Positions 44,055 through 51,672 of a stretch of 64,000 nucleotides of DNA are shown here, in pieces. Numbering within the stretch: position 1 is the stretch's first letter; each line of letters starts with the position of its first letter. The DNA lies in the NCBI GenBank assembly GCA_021769525.1, contig JAETSQ010000018.1:16225-80224 (forward strand). Direction: 5' to 3'. The translations under genes were made by a program, and so were the position numbers. Source of the stretch: Oscillospiraceae bacterium. Its GTDB lineage: Bacteria; Bacillota; Clostridia; Oscillospirales; Ruminococcaceae. The notes beneath the pieces were generated by a model. That model was not told the DNA's origin. It made no database searches and was given only the letters and a program-made list of their open reading frames with translations.

Positions 44055-44758
44055 TCCCAAAGGAAGAATTTGACGCCCTATTTCAGGGCATGGGCCTTGC
44101 GGGGGATTACGAGAGGTTCTCCCGGTACTGTACGATGCTCCAGGAGTGGAACCGGAAGATGAACCTCACCGCCATCACCGAGGACCGGGGCGTGGCCGTC
44201 AAGCACTTTGCGGACAGCGTTCTGCCCCTCACCCTCCGGGACATCCCCGCCGGGGCCTCCCTCATCGATGTGGGCACCGGGGCGGGGTTCCCCTCCGTCC
44301 CCATGAAGCTGCTGCGGCCGGACCTGCGCATCACCCTCCTGGACAGCCTGCAAAAGCGCCTGGGGTTCCTCCGGGCCCTCTGCGGGGAGCTGGAGGTGGA
44401 GGCGGAGCTGGTCCACGCGCGGGCGGAGGACGCCGGGCGCGACCCCCAACACCGGGAGCGGTACGACGTTGCCGCCAGCCGGGCGGTGGCCGGGATGGCC
44501 CTGCTGGCGGAGTACTGCCTGCCCCTGGTGAAGGTGGGGGGCCTCCTGCTGGCCCTGAAGGGGAGCGCCGGCCCGGAGGAAGCCAAGGCCGGGGAAAAGG
44601 CGGTGTCCCTCTGCGGCGGGACCATCCGGGAGGTGAAGAGCTACACCCTCCCCGGCGGGGACCCACGCACCCTCATCGTGGTGGAGAAGGTCTCCCCCAC
44701 CCCCGCCGGATACCCCCGCACCTCCCAGAAGCTGGCCAAGGAGGGGCCCCTGGGGTGA
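44051..44758 (+). CDS. rsmG: 16S rRNA (guanine527-N7)-methyltransferase RsmG
   Basis: Methylates G527 of 16S rRNA with SAM. The 235-aa protein has [20 protein letters not shown], the SAM-binding [18 protein letters not shown] and the catalytic-region [18 protein letters not shown]. It ends the mnmE-mnmG-rsmG unit. The usual neighbours rnpA, yidC and parAB are not adjacent here. Confidence 0.96.
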   Translation: MIPKEEFDALFQGMGLAGDYERFSRYCTMLQEWNRKMNLTAITEDRGVAVKHFADSVLPLTLRDIPAGASLIDVGTGAGFPSVPMKLLRPDLRITLLDSLQKRLGFLRALCGELEVEAELVHARAEDAGRDPQHRERYDVAASRAVAGMALLAEYCLPLVKVGGLLLALKGSAGPEEAKAGEKAVSLCGGTIREVKSYTLPGGDPRTLIVVEKVSPTPAGYPRTSQKLAKEGPLG

Positions 44759-44775
44759 TTCGTGGCACAACAAAA

Positions 44776-44807
44776 GGCCCCCGCCGAGAAGGCAGGGGCC
44801 GCTGCTT
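44776..44807 (+). terminator. terminator after rsmG
   Basis: A 10-bp stem GGCCCCCGCC (44776-44785) / GGCAGGGGCC (44791-44800) with one mismatch is followed by GCTGCTTTTT. Confidence 0.75.
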
Positions 44808-44819
44808 TTTGCGGGACCG

Positions 44820-45380
44820 TCACCGGGTGGCCAGGCGCTGGTCCAGCACCCGCATCACCAGGACGGCGGCAATGGTGGTGAGGATGATCTCCGGGATCAT
44901 ATAGCTGCCGTTGTAGGTGAGGGAGTAGAGCCAGACCGGCATGGTCTCCGGGGCGTACTCCCGCCAGATGATGACGCCGGAGAGAAAGCTGCAAAGATAC
45001 CGCAGCAGCCCGGCGACCACCGTCCCCACGGCCACGCTGGCGGACCGGTTCTTTAGGGGCTTCCCGAAGAGGCAGCTAAGGCCCATGACGGCGTAGGCCA
45101 GCAGGTAGTCCAGCAGGATGCACAGGAGCATCGCCCCCAAGGTGGCGCAGTACATAACGTTCTTAATGCCCAGCAGCATCTGGATGAGGCCGTAGGTAAA
45201 GCCGGTAAACAGCCCCCATTTGGGGCCGTGGCGGAAGGACGCCAGCACCAGGGGCATCATGCTGACGGCGGTGATGTCCCCGCCCTGGGGAAGCTGGTAG
45301 ATGGGGATGAAGCTGAGGACGGTGGAAAGGGCGATCATCAGGGCACATTCCACAAGGGTCTGGGTCTTTCGGTTTCTCAT
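44820..45380 (-). CDS. thiT: energy-coupled thiamine transporter ThiT
   Basis: The S component of an ECF transporter for thiamine. The 186-aa protein has about six membrane segments; LVECALMIALSTVLSFIPIY, QGGDITAVSMMPLVLASFRH and GPKWGLFTGFTYGLIQMLLG carry the conserved ThiT residues. It would work with the shared EcfA/A'/T module encoded elsewhere. The ATG at 45380 follows AGGAGG; the longer frame to 45467 runs through the riboswitch terminator. The TPP riboswitch upstream supports the substrate. Confidence 0.94.
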   Translation of the reverse strand: MRNRKTQTLVECALMIALSTVLSFIPIYQLPQGGDITAVSMMPLVLASFRHGPKWGLFTGFTYGLIQMLLGIKNVMYCATLGAMLLCILLDYLLAYAVMGLSCLFGKPLKNRSASVAVGTVVAGLLRYLCSFLSGVIIWREYAPETMPVWLYSLTYNGSYMIPEIILTTIAAVLVMRVLDQRLATR

Positions 45381-45422
45381 GGGTGGTTCCTCCTTCTTAC
45401 GTGCCTGGAGCTGTTGCGGAGG

Positions 45423-45463
45423 GGAAAAGAAAGAGCGCCCCGCGGACTCATACCGCAAAGCGC
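45423..45463 (-). terminator. expression-platform terminator of the TPP riboswitch
   Basis: On the minus strand a stem GCGCTTTGCGG/CCGCGGGGCGC (plus 45435-45445 and 45453-45463) is followed by TCTTTCTTTTCC. It would form when TPP is bound and stop transcription before thiT. Confidence 0.8.
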
Positions 45464-45480
45464 ACATCAGGAAAACGGCT

Positions 45481-45596
45481 ATATCCCTTCCCTACGCTGG
45501 CATGATCCAGATCAGGTTCTGAACCGGGCCGAAGCCCGGCTCTAGGGTCATGGGATACCGTCCCATATCTCAGCCCGCACATACGGACCCCCCTGG
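45481..45596 (-). promoter_or_regulatory. TPP (THI-box) riboswitch
   Basis: On the minus strand the conserved parts appear in order: GGGGGGTCC, GCGGGCTGAGATATGGGAC, ACCCTAGAGCCGGGC and the strongly conserved GAACCTGATCTGGATCATGC followed by CAGCGTAGGGAA. It controls thiT by transcription termination. Confidence 0.97.
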
Positions 45597-45608
45597 CTTG
45601 TGCCTTTC

Positions 45609-45637
45609 ATCATACCACGGGTCCGGTTGACTGTCAA
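45609..45637 (-). promoter_or_regulatory. promoter of the TPP riboswitch-thiT unit
   Basis: On the minus strand a consensus TTGACA (plus 45632-45637) and TATGAT (45609-45614) are 17 bp apart. Its -35 shares base 45632 with the -35 of the divergent promoter. Confidence 0.85.
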
Positions 45638-45655
45638 GGCAAAGGGGAGTATAAT
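45627..45655 (+). promoter_or_regulatory. promoter of the HAD phosphatase gene
   Basis: TTGACT (45627-45632) and TATAAT (45650-45655) are 17 bp apart. The two divergent -35 boxes form the palindrome TTGACTGTCAA, so only one polymerase can bind at a time. Confidence 0.85.
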
Positions 45656-45685
45656 GAAAAAAATTTTGGGAAAGCGGTGACCTCT

Positions 45686-46348
45686 ATGGATCCGGTGATT
45701 TTATTTGATTTGGACGGGACCCTCCTGGATTCCCTGGCGGATATTACCCTCTGCGCCAATACCGCCCTGGAGATCTCCGGCCTGCCTCAGCATACCAAGG
45801 AGGATTACCGGGGATACATCGGCAACGGCATGGAGATGCTCCTGCGCCGGATGATGACCCCGGAAGCCTACGAAAAGCACGGGGGCCGGGTGCGCAGCGA
45901 TTACATGACCATCTACGGGGACCTGTGCGCCCAGGGCGGCAGGCTCTTCCCCGGCATCCCGGAGATGCTAGGCGCCCTCCAAAAGGCGGGGGCGAAGACC
46001 GCCGTCATCTCCAACAAGCCGGACTACCAGACCCGGCTGGTGTGGGAGAGCACCTTCGGGGAGGCCCTGGACCTGGCCCAGGGGCAGCTGGAGGGCATCC
46101 CCACCAAGCCGGACCCCGCCGGCCCCAGGGAGGTGCTGCGCCGCCTGGGCGGGGAGTGCATCGCCTACGTGGGGGATTCCGAGGTGGATATGCAGACGGG
46201 AAAGAACTGCGGCTTTTACACCGTAGGGGTCACCTGGGGGATGAAGCCCCGGAAGGTGCTGCTGCAAAGCGGGGCGGACGCCCTGGCGGACACGGTGGAG
46301 GAGCTGACGGAGCTGCTGCTGGAACGGATACCGGAGCGGCTGCGCTGA
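45686..46348 (+). CDS. gph: HAD-superfamily phosphatase (phosphoglycolate phosphatase-like)
   Basis: A 220-aa haloacid-dehalogenase hydrolase. Motif I is LFDLDGTLLDSLAD (two catalytic Asp), motif II lies in VISNKPDYQT, and motif III/IV are TKPDPAG and YVGDSEVDMQTG. An alpha-helical cap follows motif I. The layout fits phosphoglycolate phosphatase (Gph), but related phosphatases of other small phosphates cannot be excluded. The ATG at 45686 is preferred to the GTG at 45677, which contributes to the GGTGA site. Confidence 0.85.
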   Translation: MDPVILFDLDGTLLDSLADITLCANTALEISGLPQHTKEDYRGYIGNGMEMLLRRMMTPEAYEKHGGRVRSDYMTIYGDLCAQGGRLFPGIPEMLGALQKAGAKTAVISNKPDYQTRLVWESTFGEALDLAQGQLEGIPTKPDPAGPREVLRRLGGECIAYVGDSEVDMQTGKNCGFYTVGVTWGMKPRKVLLQSGADALADTVEELTELLLERIPERLR

Positions 46349-46378
46349 AACCGGGGGCTTTGCCCCCGGTTTTCCTTT
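46348..46378 (+). terminator. terminator after the HAD phosphatase
   Basis: A perfect 11-bp stem AAACCGGGGGC (46348-46358) / GCCCCCGGTTT (46362-46372) with a TTT loop is followed by TCCTTTT. It starts within the stop codon. Confidence 0.88.
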
Positions 46379-46447
46379 TGCGGAGGTCCGGGGGGCTGTC
46401 TGTCCGTTTTCACCAAAAGACGCGCTTCTTTTTCTCCATATCGTCAC

Positions 46448-46476
46448 TTGTTATCCCGGTATGGGTGGTGTATAAT
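46448..46476 (+). promoter_or_regulatory. upstream promoter of the protease unit
   Basis: TTGTTA (46448-46453) and TATAAT (46471-46476) are 17 bp apart, about 210 bp before the protease start codon. Confidence 0.65.
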
Positions 46477-46540
46477 AGAGCCATAAAAATTTACATATGT
46501 AATAACTCCGCAGGCAAAAAATTTTTTGAATGGGAAAGGA

Positions 46541-46587
46541 ACGGAAGGACTGTCTGTAAATCCAGGGCTTTATACAGATGCTTCCGT
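46541..46587 (+). promoter_or_regulatory. leader hairpin upstream of the protease gene
   Basis: Arms ACGGAAG (46541-46547) and CTTCCGT (46581-46587) enclose a second helix TCTGTA/TACAGA (46553-46558, 46573-46578). No T run follows. It lies in the leader of the upstream promoter, and its role is unknown. The remainder of 46379-46685 holds no gene I recognise. Confidence 0.5.
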
Positions 46588-46639
46588 TTGCTACAAACGA
46601 AAAGAAAGGGTGAGCCCCATGTTCTAGCCAGATTTTTAC

Positions 46640-46668
46640 TGGACACAAGCAGCTATCTATGGTATGAT
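46640..46668 (+). promoter_or_regulatory. proximal promoter of the protease gene
   Basis: TGGACA (46640-46645) and TATGAT (46663-46668) are 17 bp apart, 18 bp before the ATG. Confidence 0.6.
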
Positions 46669-46685
46669 TGGAAAGGAGAAAAAAC

Positions 46686-47843
46686 ATGAAACGCACACTT
46701 TCTATTTTGATTTCTTTGGTGCTTGTATTTTCCATGGTTCCCTGTGCGTATGCTGTGGATAGTACATCAAACAACCTCAACGCCGACATTGAATCACTGG
46801 TGGCTTCTTATCTGCGCAACTACAATGATCCCAGCCTTTTTGAATCTACCTATGCCGTTGGGCAAGAACTGCCCGCCTATGTTTTTAAGGATGGTGATTT
46901 TGAGGAGTTTCGCACAGCAAGATATTTCCCCATCTTCAAGGATAATGAAATTTGGGCAATGGTCACGATGGTAAACGCCGATACCAACGACCCTTCTTAT
47001 ACTATCGACCGGGATTTCCCAAAGGAATTAAAGGCCGCTACAAATAACGGGGCAAATAACGGCTGTCTGATTCTTGATTTTCTTACCGTATATTCCTATT
47101 CGGGGAGCGATTTGTCCGAGCTGATGACCTACGATTTGACCCTTGAAGGTGACGAATCTACATCTCGGCCACAAAAAACCAAGGCAAGAACGATTAAAGA
47201 CTTTATACAGGATTCCGGCATAAACTTTAAGCAGGTAAAAGCAAATGACTTATCCCCATTAAATATTTCTGTTCCCGTAGCTACAAGGTCGGTAGAGCCC
47301 CCCATACGGCATACACTTGATGTAACTTTATATAAACAGCCACAAGGATCTGAAATCTGCTGGGCTGTTGCGACCTATTGCATAGCGAGGGAACTCCTTT
47401 GGCCAACTGCGCCAACTCCGTACCCCTATCCTAGTAATCCCATGGAAATCGTCAACTACAGGAACGCAAATTTCCCTGACCCTGATAGACCCACTAGGCA
47501 GTCCGGTAAAATTGAAGAGGCCCAAAGATGCCTAAAAGAAATGTATCATATCTATACAAATTACTATACAAGGTCTCTCACCGTAGATGAAATGGAAGAA
47601 AGTCTGGATGACTTTTGTCCTATGTATTCAGCATGGTACAATGCAGGATGGACCTACGGGCATTCTGTCTGTGTAGCCGGATATAATTTAGACGAAGACT
47701 ACACAACGACTGTCATTATTATGGAATCCTTGACTGGTTATTATAAAGAAATTGTCCGGAACGGTGCCGGAGAATATCATATGATGGCGGCTTCTATACC
47801 TGTGCAGTGGCAACAGTCTTTAATGGTCTATGCGTATCCGTAA
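46686..47843 (+). CDS. secreted papain-like cysteine protease
   Basis: A 385-aa exported protein. A signal peptide (MKRTLSILISLVLVFSMVPC, ending AYA) is followed by a prodomain-like region of about 190 residues and a C-terminal papain-like domain. SEICWAVATYC holds the probable nucleophile Cys225, and YGHSVCVAGYNLDE holds His326; a third residue probably lies in the following IIMESLTGYY strand. The layout resembles staphopain- or C39-like secreted proteases, where the N-terminal part acts as a propeptide. GGAAAGGAG precedes the ATG. Base composition is visibly more AT-rich than its neighbours. A membrane-anchored gene follows after 12 bp. Confidence 0.8.
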   Translation: MKRTLSILISLVLVFSMVPCAYAVDSTSNNLNADIESLVASYLRNYNDPSLFESTYAVGQELPAYVFKDGDFEEFRTARYFPIFKDNEIWAMVTMVNADTNDPSYTIDRDFPKELKAATNNGANNGCLILDFLTVYSYSGSDLSELMTYDLTLEGDESTSRPQKTKARTIKDFIQDSGINFKQVKANDLSPLNISVPVATRSVEPPIRHTLDVTLYKQPQGSEICWAVATYCIARELLWPTAPTPYPYPSNPMEIVNYRNANFPDPDRPTRQSGKIEEAQRCLKEMYHIYTNYYTRSLTVDEMEESLDDFCPMYSAWYNAGWTYGHSVCVAGYNLDEDYTTTVIIMESLTGYYKEIVRNGAGEYHMMAASIPVQWQQSLMVYAYP

Positions 47844-47855
47844 GTGAGGTGTCCT

Positions 47856-48320
47856 ATGACGAACAAAGTCCGCTTTTTGACGCTTCTTTGTATCGGTCTA
47901 TCTGTGTTAAGTGTGGTTCTATTATATCTCCTTTGGCGTCCGTCAGAAGAACCACAAGCTGCTCCTGTTGTTATTGAGGTAGAAGACCTTCAATATGGCT
48001 ATGTAATTGGCAGGGGGATTATTACTGACCTTCAGGAAGTGCAAACCGTATTAGACTGTATTGAAAACCTTGAGTTTTATAGCAGTAGCGGTGCTATTGT
48101 TCCCAGTGGCGGGATTATTGAAATTCATATTTTCCAGAATGGAGATGTCTTAACCTATTCTTTTGCTGGTGGTTTATCAGAAGGCGGTGGACAGGTGAAA
48201 GACCAGCAAGACCCAGATGTGAAAAACTGGTATCGCTCGGAGAAAGACATCACCTCTTTCCTGGAGGACCATATCCAAAAGACCTATCCCGCACCGGATT
48301 GGGAATCTCTGTTACAGTAG
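47856..48320 (+). CDS. membrane-anchored hypothetical protein paired with the protease
   Basis: A 154-aa protein with one N-terminal membrane helix (FLTLLCIGLSVLSVVLLYLL) and an external domain of about 115 residues (VIEVEDLQYGYVIGRGIITD, IIEIHIFQNGDVLTYSFAGG). No family is recognised. The ATG at 47856 is chosen because GAGGTG lies just upstream. Tight linkage to the protease suggests an inhibitor, activator or substrate (inference). It shares the AT-rich composition. Confidence 0.7.
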   Translation: MTNKVRFLTLLCIGLSVLSVVLLYLLWRPSEEPQAAPVVIEVEDLQYGYVIGRGIITDLQEVQTVLDCIENLEFYSSSGAIVPSGGIIEIHIFQNGDVLTYSFAGGLSEGGGQVKDQQDPDVKNWYRSEKDITSFLEDHIQKTYPAPDWESLLQ

Positions 48321-48345
48321 CCAAGTTTTTGCCCGACTGACCCCC

Positions 48346-48369
48346 GCCCCCCGGCCAACGCCGGGGGGC
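48346..48369. repeat. GC-rich hairpin
   Basis: A perfect 10-bp stem GCCCCCCGGC-CAAC-GCCGGGGGGC without a T run. A shorter sister, GCCCCCCGGCCAATACCGGGGGC, forms the terminator at 48758. The pair brackets the small membrane protein gene. Confidence 0.6.
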
Positions 48370-48397
48370 ACCGCCTAAACGGAAAGGAGGACCATCG

Positions 48398-48751
48398 ATG
48401 GAAAAGCGCCGCCCGTCCTGGAAGGACTACATTTTGGCGACAGCGCTGTCTGCCCTGCTTATAGTGGTAATTTTCCCCTTGAAAACCACCGTTGGCTTTT
48501 CGGGGCCGTATCCATTAACGATCATGCTGCGCTATGAGATCTATGGCGCGGCGGCGGGGCTTATGGCCGGTGTAGTTTGTCTCCTGCTGCGGAAGCCTTT
48601 TCTACCGCCGCTGTTGGCGGCTCTCCTTTGGGTAATACTGCTTTTTCTTCCCGCAAAATATGAAGTCATGCTTTCCGCGCTTCTTGGCTGCGGGGTCCTC
48701 TGCTGGCTGGCCTCTATCCCCTTCCTTGCCTCCCTGCTAAGTAAACTTTGA
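48398..48751 (+). CDS. small hypothetical membrane protein
   Basis: A 117-aa protein with three or four hydrophobic segments (YILATALSALLIVVIFPL, YGAAAGLMAGVVCLLL, FLPPLLAALLWVILLFL, SALLGCGVLCWLASIPFLAS). A strong AAAGGAGG precedes the ATG. No family is recognised. It lies between two copies of a similar GC hairpin and is followed by a terminator. Confidence 0.65.
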   Translation: MEKRRPSWKDYILATALSALLIVVIFPLKTTVGFSGPYPLTIMLRYEIYGAAAGLMAGVVCLLLRKPFLPPLLAALLWVILLFLPAKYEVMLSALLGCGVLCWLASIPFLASLLSKL

Positions 48752-48757
48752 CAAATC

Positions 48758-48790
48758 GCCCCCCGGCCAATACCGGGGGCTTTCCCTTTC
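48758..48790 (+). terminator. terminator after the small membrane protein
   Basis: Stem GCCCCCCGG (48758-48766) / CCGGGGGC (48773-48780) is followed by TTTCCCTTTC. Confidence 0.75.
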
Positions 48791-48807
48791 TCTCCCCAAA
48801 AAAATCC

Positions 48808-48837
48808 TTGACAAAGCCCCTTCCTCTGCTATATAAT
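48808..48837 (+). promoter_or_regulatory. promoter of the T-box unit
   Basis: A consensus TTGACA (48808-48813) and TATAAT (48832-48837) are 18 bp apart. Confidence 0.85.
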
Positions 48838-48844
48838 ACTTAAA

Positions 48845-49133
48845 AACTTCATATCCCCACAGCAAAGCGTTGAAGAGGACGGGACAGCCTCAAAAAGCGG
48901 TCCTACAGAGAGTATGCGGCTGGTGCGAGCATACGGGCCGGGAAGCTGTCCGATCACCTTGGAGCTGGGACCGGAACACCGCCTGAAAAGGGCGGCAAGT
49001 ATGGTATCCCCGTCTGGCCCCGTTACCGGCCGGGAATTGTTGGATTCCTAAGAGCGGCGCGGCGTTCTGCCGCGCAAATTGGGTGGTACCGCGAGCCTTA
49101 TGGCCCGTCCCAGTGTTTGGGGCGGGCCTTTTT
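48845..49133 (+). promoter_or_regulatory. T-box leader, specifier read as AUC (Ile)
   Basis: A tRNA-sensing leader. Stem I shows AGCGTTGAAGAGGAC-type and CAGAGAGTATGCGGCTGGTGCG distal elements split over 48866-48930. The specifier side reads GTCCGATCACCTTGGAGCTG (48948-48967), where the usual position holds ATC (48953-48955), an isoleucine codon. The antiterminator signature GGGTGGTACCGCG lies at 49081-49093. The terminator stem GGCCCGTCCC (49102-49111) / GGGGCGGGCC (49119-49128) with a T run follows. Uncharged tRNA-Ile would switch on the two genes downstream. The T-box call is firm; the specifier assignment is by comparison with remembered leader layouts. Confidence 0.9.
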
Positions 49134-49176
49134 GTGCGCCTGGGGTAGGAAGAAACAAACGGGAGGTATCGTGAAG

Positions 49177-49764
49177 ATGGAAGTCAAGCTGTTTGAGATC
49201 GCGGAGCGCATCCGCTGCCTGCGGGAGATCTTGGGCATCACCGTGGAGGAGATGGCCGCCGCCTGCATGGTGGACCCGGCGGAGTACGCCCGGCTGGAGG
49301 AAGGGAACGATGACTTCTCCTACTCCTTCCTGGTGAAGTGCGCCGAGACCCTGGGGGTGGATACGGTGGAGCTCATCACCGGGGAGACCCCCAAGCTCTC
49401 CTTCTACAGCATCATCCGCAAGGGCCGGGGCCTGCCCATCAAGCGCCGCCGCGGCTTCACCTACGACCATATGGGCTATCTCTTCCGGGGGCGGGAGTGC
49501 GAGCCCATGCTGGTGGTGGCCCCCTACTCGGAGGAGGAGCAGGACGCCCCCATCCACCTTTCCCACCACTCCGGCCAGGAATTTGATTACATCCTCCGGG
49601 GCTCCCTAAAGGTGGAGTTTGAAGGGGGCGGCAGCCACATCCTCCACGAGGGGGACTGCGTCTACTACGATTCCGGCCACGGCCACGGGATGATCGCTGT
49701 GGGCGGGGAGGACTGCCAGTTTTTAGCCATCGTCCTGAAGGGCGAGAAGAAGGAGGGGAAATGA
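49177..49764 (+). CDS. XRE-family regulator with C-terminal cupin domain
   Basis: A 195-aa protein. The N-terminal helix-turn-helix (IAERIRCLREILGITVEEMA, EYARLEEGNDDFSYSFLVKC) covers about residues 6-70. The cupin barrel (HLSHHSGQEFDYILRGSLKV, HILHEGDCVYYDSGHGHGMI) covers residues about 115-190 and likely binds a small ligand. Such regulators usually control a neighbouring metabolic gene, here the acyl-CoA synthetase 4 bp downstream. The ATG at 49177 gives proper spacing to GGGAGG; the GTG at 49171 is too close. Expression is under the T-box. Confidence 0.9.
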   Translation: MEVKLFEIAERIRCLREILGITVEEMAAACMVDPAEYARLEEGNDDFSYSFLVKCAETLGVDTVELITGETPKLSFYSIIRKGRGLPIKRRRGFTYDHMGYLFRGRECEPMLVVAPYSEEEQDAPIHLSHHSGQEFDYILRGSLKVEFEGGGSHILHEGDCVYYDSGHGHGMIAVGGEDCQFLAIVLKGEKKEGK

Positions 49765-49767
49765 GCC

Positions 49768-51426
49768 ATGGGGCAGGAAAGGATGGACCTCCTCTACAAA
49801 AAGTTCTGCCGGGAGGAATTTGATAAAAACGGCGTGCTCTGCTCCTTCCGGCCGGTGGTGCCGGAAAACTTCAACTTCGCCTACGACTGCGTGGACTACA
49901 TCGCGGACCATGAGCCGGGCCGCCGGGCCATGGTGTGGTGCGACGACAAGGGCCATGAACGCACCTTCACCTTCGACGATATGCGCCGGTACAGCAACCG
50001 CGCCGCCAACTGCCTGCTGGCCCACGGGGTGAAGCGGGGGGATATGGTGATGGTGATCCTCAAGCGGCACTATCAGTTCTGGTTCACCATCCTGGCCCTC
50101 CACAAGATCGGGGCGGTCATCATCCCCGCCACCAATCTCCTGACCAAAAAGGACGTGGTCTACCGGGTGAACGCCGCCCATGTGGCCGCTATCGTCTGCA
50201 CCGCCGACGGGGAGGTCTCCCAGGCGGTGGAGGACGCCGAGGCGGAGTTTCTGGCCCCGGTGCGGAAGTTCCTGGTCCACGGCGGCCGGGAGGGCTGGCA
50301 CGACTTCGACCGGGAGCTGGAAGATTACCCGGACACCCTGGAGCGCATCCCCAACAAGGCCACCGACCCCATGCTCCTGTACTTCAGCTCCGGCACCACC
50401 GGCTACCCCAAAATGGTCATCCACGACCACACCTACGCCATCGCCCATATCATCACCGCCCGCCACTGGCACAACGTGGTCCCCGACGGCCTGCACCTCA
50501 CCGTGGCGGACACCGGCTGGGGCAAGGCGGTGTGGGGCAAGCTCTACGGCCAGTGGCTCTGCGGGGCGGGGGTATTCGTCTACGACTTTAATAAATTCGC
50601 CCCCAAGGACCTGCTCCACAAGATCCAGCAGTACAAGATCACCACCTTCTGCGCCCCGCCCACCATCTACCGCTTCTTCATCAAGGAGGGGATGGAGGGG
50701 TATGACCTGAGCAGCCTCACCTACGCCACCACCGCCGGGGAGGCCCTGAACCCGGAGGTCTACAACCGCTTCTACGAGTACACCGGCCTGCGGCTGATGG
50801 AGGGCTTCGGCCAGACGGAGACGGTGCTCTCCCTGGCCAATCTTGTGGGCTCCACCCCCAAACCCGGCTCCATGGGCAAGCCCAGCCCCCTCTATGACAT
50901 CCAGGTGGTGGACGGAGACGGGGTGCCCGTCTCCACCGGCGATGTGGGGGAGATCGTCATCAAAGCGGAGGGCCGCACCGTGGGCCTGATGATGGAGTAC
51001 TACCGGGACGCCGAAAAGACGGCGGAGGCCTGGCACGACGGGTACTACCACACCGGGGACACCGTATGGCAGGATGAGGACGGCTACTACTGGTATGTGG
51101 GCCGCACCGACGATGTCATCAAGGCCTCCGGCTACCGCATCGGCCCCTTTGAGATCGAAAGCGTGCTGATGGAGCACCCGGCGGTGCTGGAATGCGCCGT
51201 CACCGGGGCGCCGGACCCCATCCGGGGCACGGTAGTGAAGGCCACCATCGTCCTGATGAAGGGCTACGAGGGGACGCCGGAGCTGACCCGCGAGCTCCAG
51301 GACTATGTGAAGCACCAGACCGCCCCCTATAAATACCCCCGCATCGTGGAGTACGTCCCGGAGCTGCCCAAGACCATCAGCGGCAAGATCCGCCGGGTGG
51401 AGCTGCGTCAGGCAGGCAAAAAATAA
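49768..51426 (+). CDS. acyl-CoA synthetase, medium-chain (ACSM/MACS-like)
   Basis: A 552-aa adenylate-forming ligase that would make acyl-CoA from a carboxylate, ATP and CoA. The P-loop is YFSSGTTGYPKMV (about residues 204-216), the A5 region is GFGQTETVL, the A8 hinge is GRTDDVIKASGYRIGPFEIE, and the catalytic Lys of A10 lies in KTISGKIRR (about Lys540). The style is that of the medium/branched-chain group, close to synthetases that accept 2-methylbutyrate. Control by an Ile-type T-box suggests that it activates a branched-chain acid for isoleucine synthesis by reductive carboxylation (inference). A cupin regulator is encoded 4 bp upstream. Confidence 0.88.
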   Translation: MGQERMDLLYKKFCREEFDKNGVLCSFRPVVPENFNFAYDCVDYIADHEPGRRAMVWCDDKGHERTFTFDDMRRYSNRAANCLLAHGVKRGDMVMVILKRHYQFWFTILALHKIGAVIIPATNLLTKKDVVYRVNAAHVAAIVCTADGEVSQAVEDAEAEFLAPVRKFLVHGGREGWHDFDRELEDYPDTLERIPNKATDPMLLYFSSGTTGYPKMVIHDHTYAIAHIITARHWHNVVPDGLHLTVADTGWGKAVWGKLYGQWLCGAGVFVYDFNKFAPKDLLHKIQQYKITTFCAPPTIYRFFIKEGMEGYDLSSLTYATTAGEALNPEVYNRFYEYTGLRLMEGFGQTETVLSLANLVGSTPKPGSMGKPSPLYDIQVVDGDGVPVSTGDVGEIVIKAEGRTVGLMMEYYRDAEKTAEAWHDGYYHTGDTVWQDEDGYYWYVGRTDDVIKASGYRIGPFEIESVLMEHPAVLECAVTGAPDPIRGTVVKATIVLMKGYEGTPELTRELQDYVKHQTAPYKYPRIVEYVPELPKTISGKIRRVELRQAGKK

Positions 51427-51457
51427 AGCCGGTCCCCAAAGCCGGCTATGAGATAAA

Positions 51458-51502
51458 GCCCCCTTGCGGTCATGCAGACGCCGCAGGGGGGCGGCGTTTT
51501 TT
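51458..51502 (+). terminator. terminator after the acyl-CoA synthetase
   Basis: A 12-bp imperfect stem GCCCCCTTGCGG (51458-51469) / CCGCAGGGGGGC (51481-51492) is followed by GGCG and TTTTTT. Confidence 0.85.
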
Positions 51503-51545
51503 GCAGCCGCCAAACGATCCCGCGCATCCTGTCTTACAAAAACTA

Positions 51546-51574
51546 GTGACAAATCCGCCGATCCGTGTTATTAT
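51546..51574 (+). promoter_or_regulatory. promoter of the glycogen synthase gene
   Basis: GTGACA (51546-51551) and TATTAT (51569-51574) are 17 bp apart within an AT-rich patch, about 100 bp before the ATG. Confidence 0.65.
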
Positions 51575-51672
51575 ATATATACTAGAGTTTTTTTGCCTTC
51601 GGCAGCGTTTTCCATCAAGCCGGCCCAAACCAGTATAACAGCTACAATTATCATTTATAGGAGATGTACCAA

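Noticed and set aside
40671..44060. 1129-aa open frame antisense to mnmE, mnmG and rsmG
   Set aside because: The plus strand holds three complete, motif-bearing genes with ribosome binding sites. High GC at third positions leaves the opposite frame open; the antisense protein is Gly/His/Leu/Val-rich with no domain.
40003..44758. Chromosome origin region (mnmE-mnmG-rsmG are often near oriC)
   Set aside because: No rpmH, rnpA, yidC, parAB or dnaA and no DnaA-box cluster were seen next to these genes.
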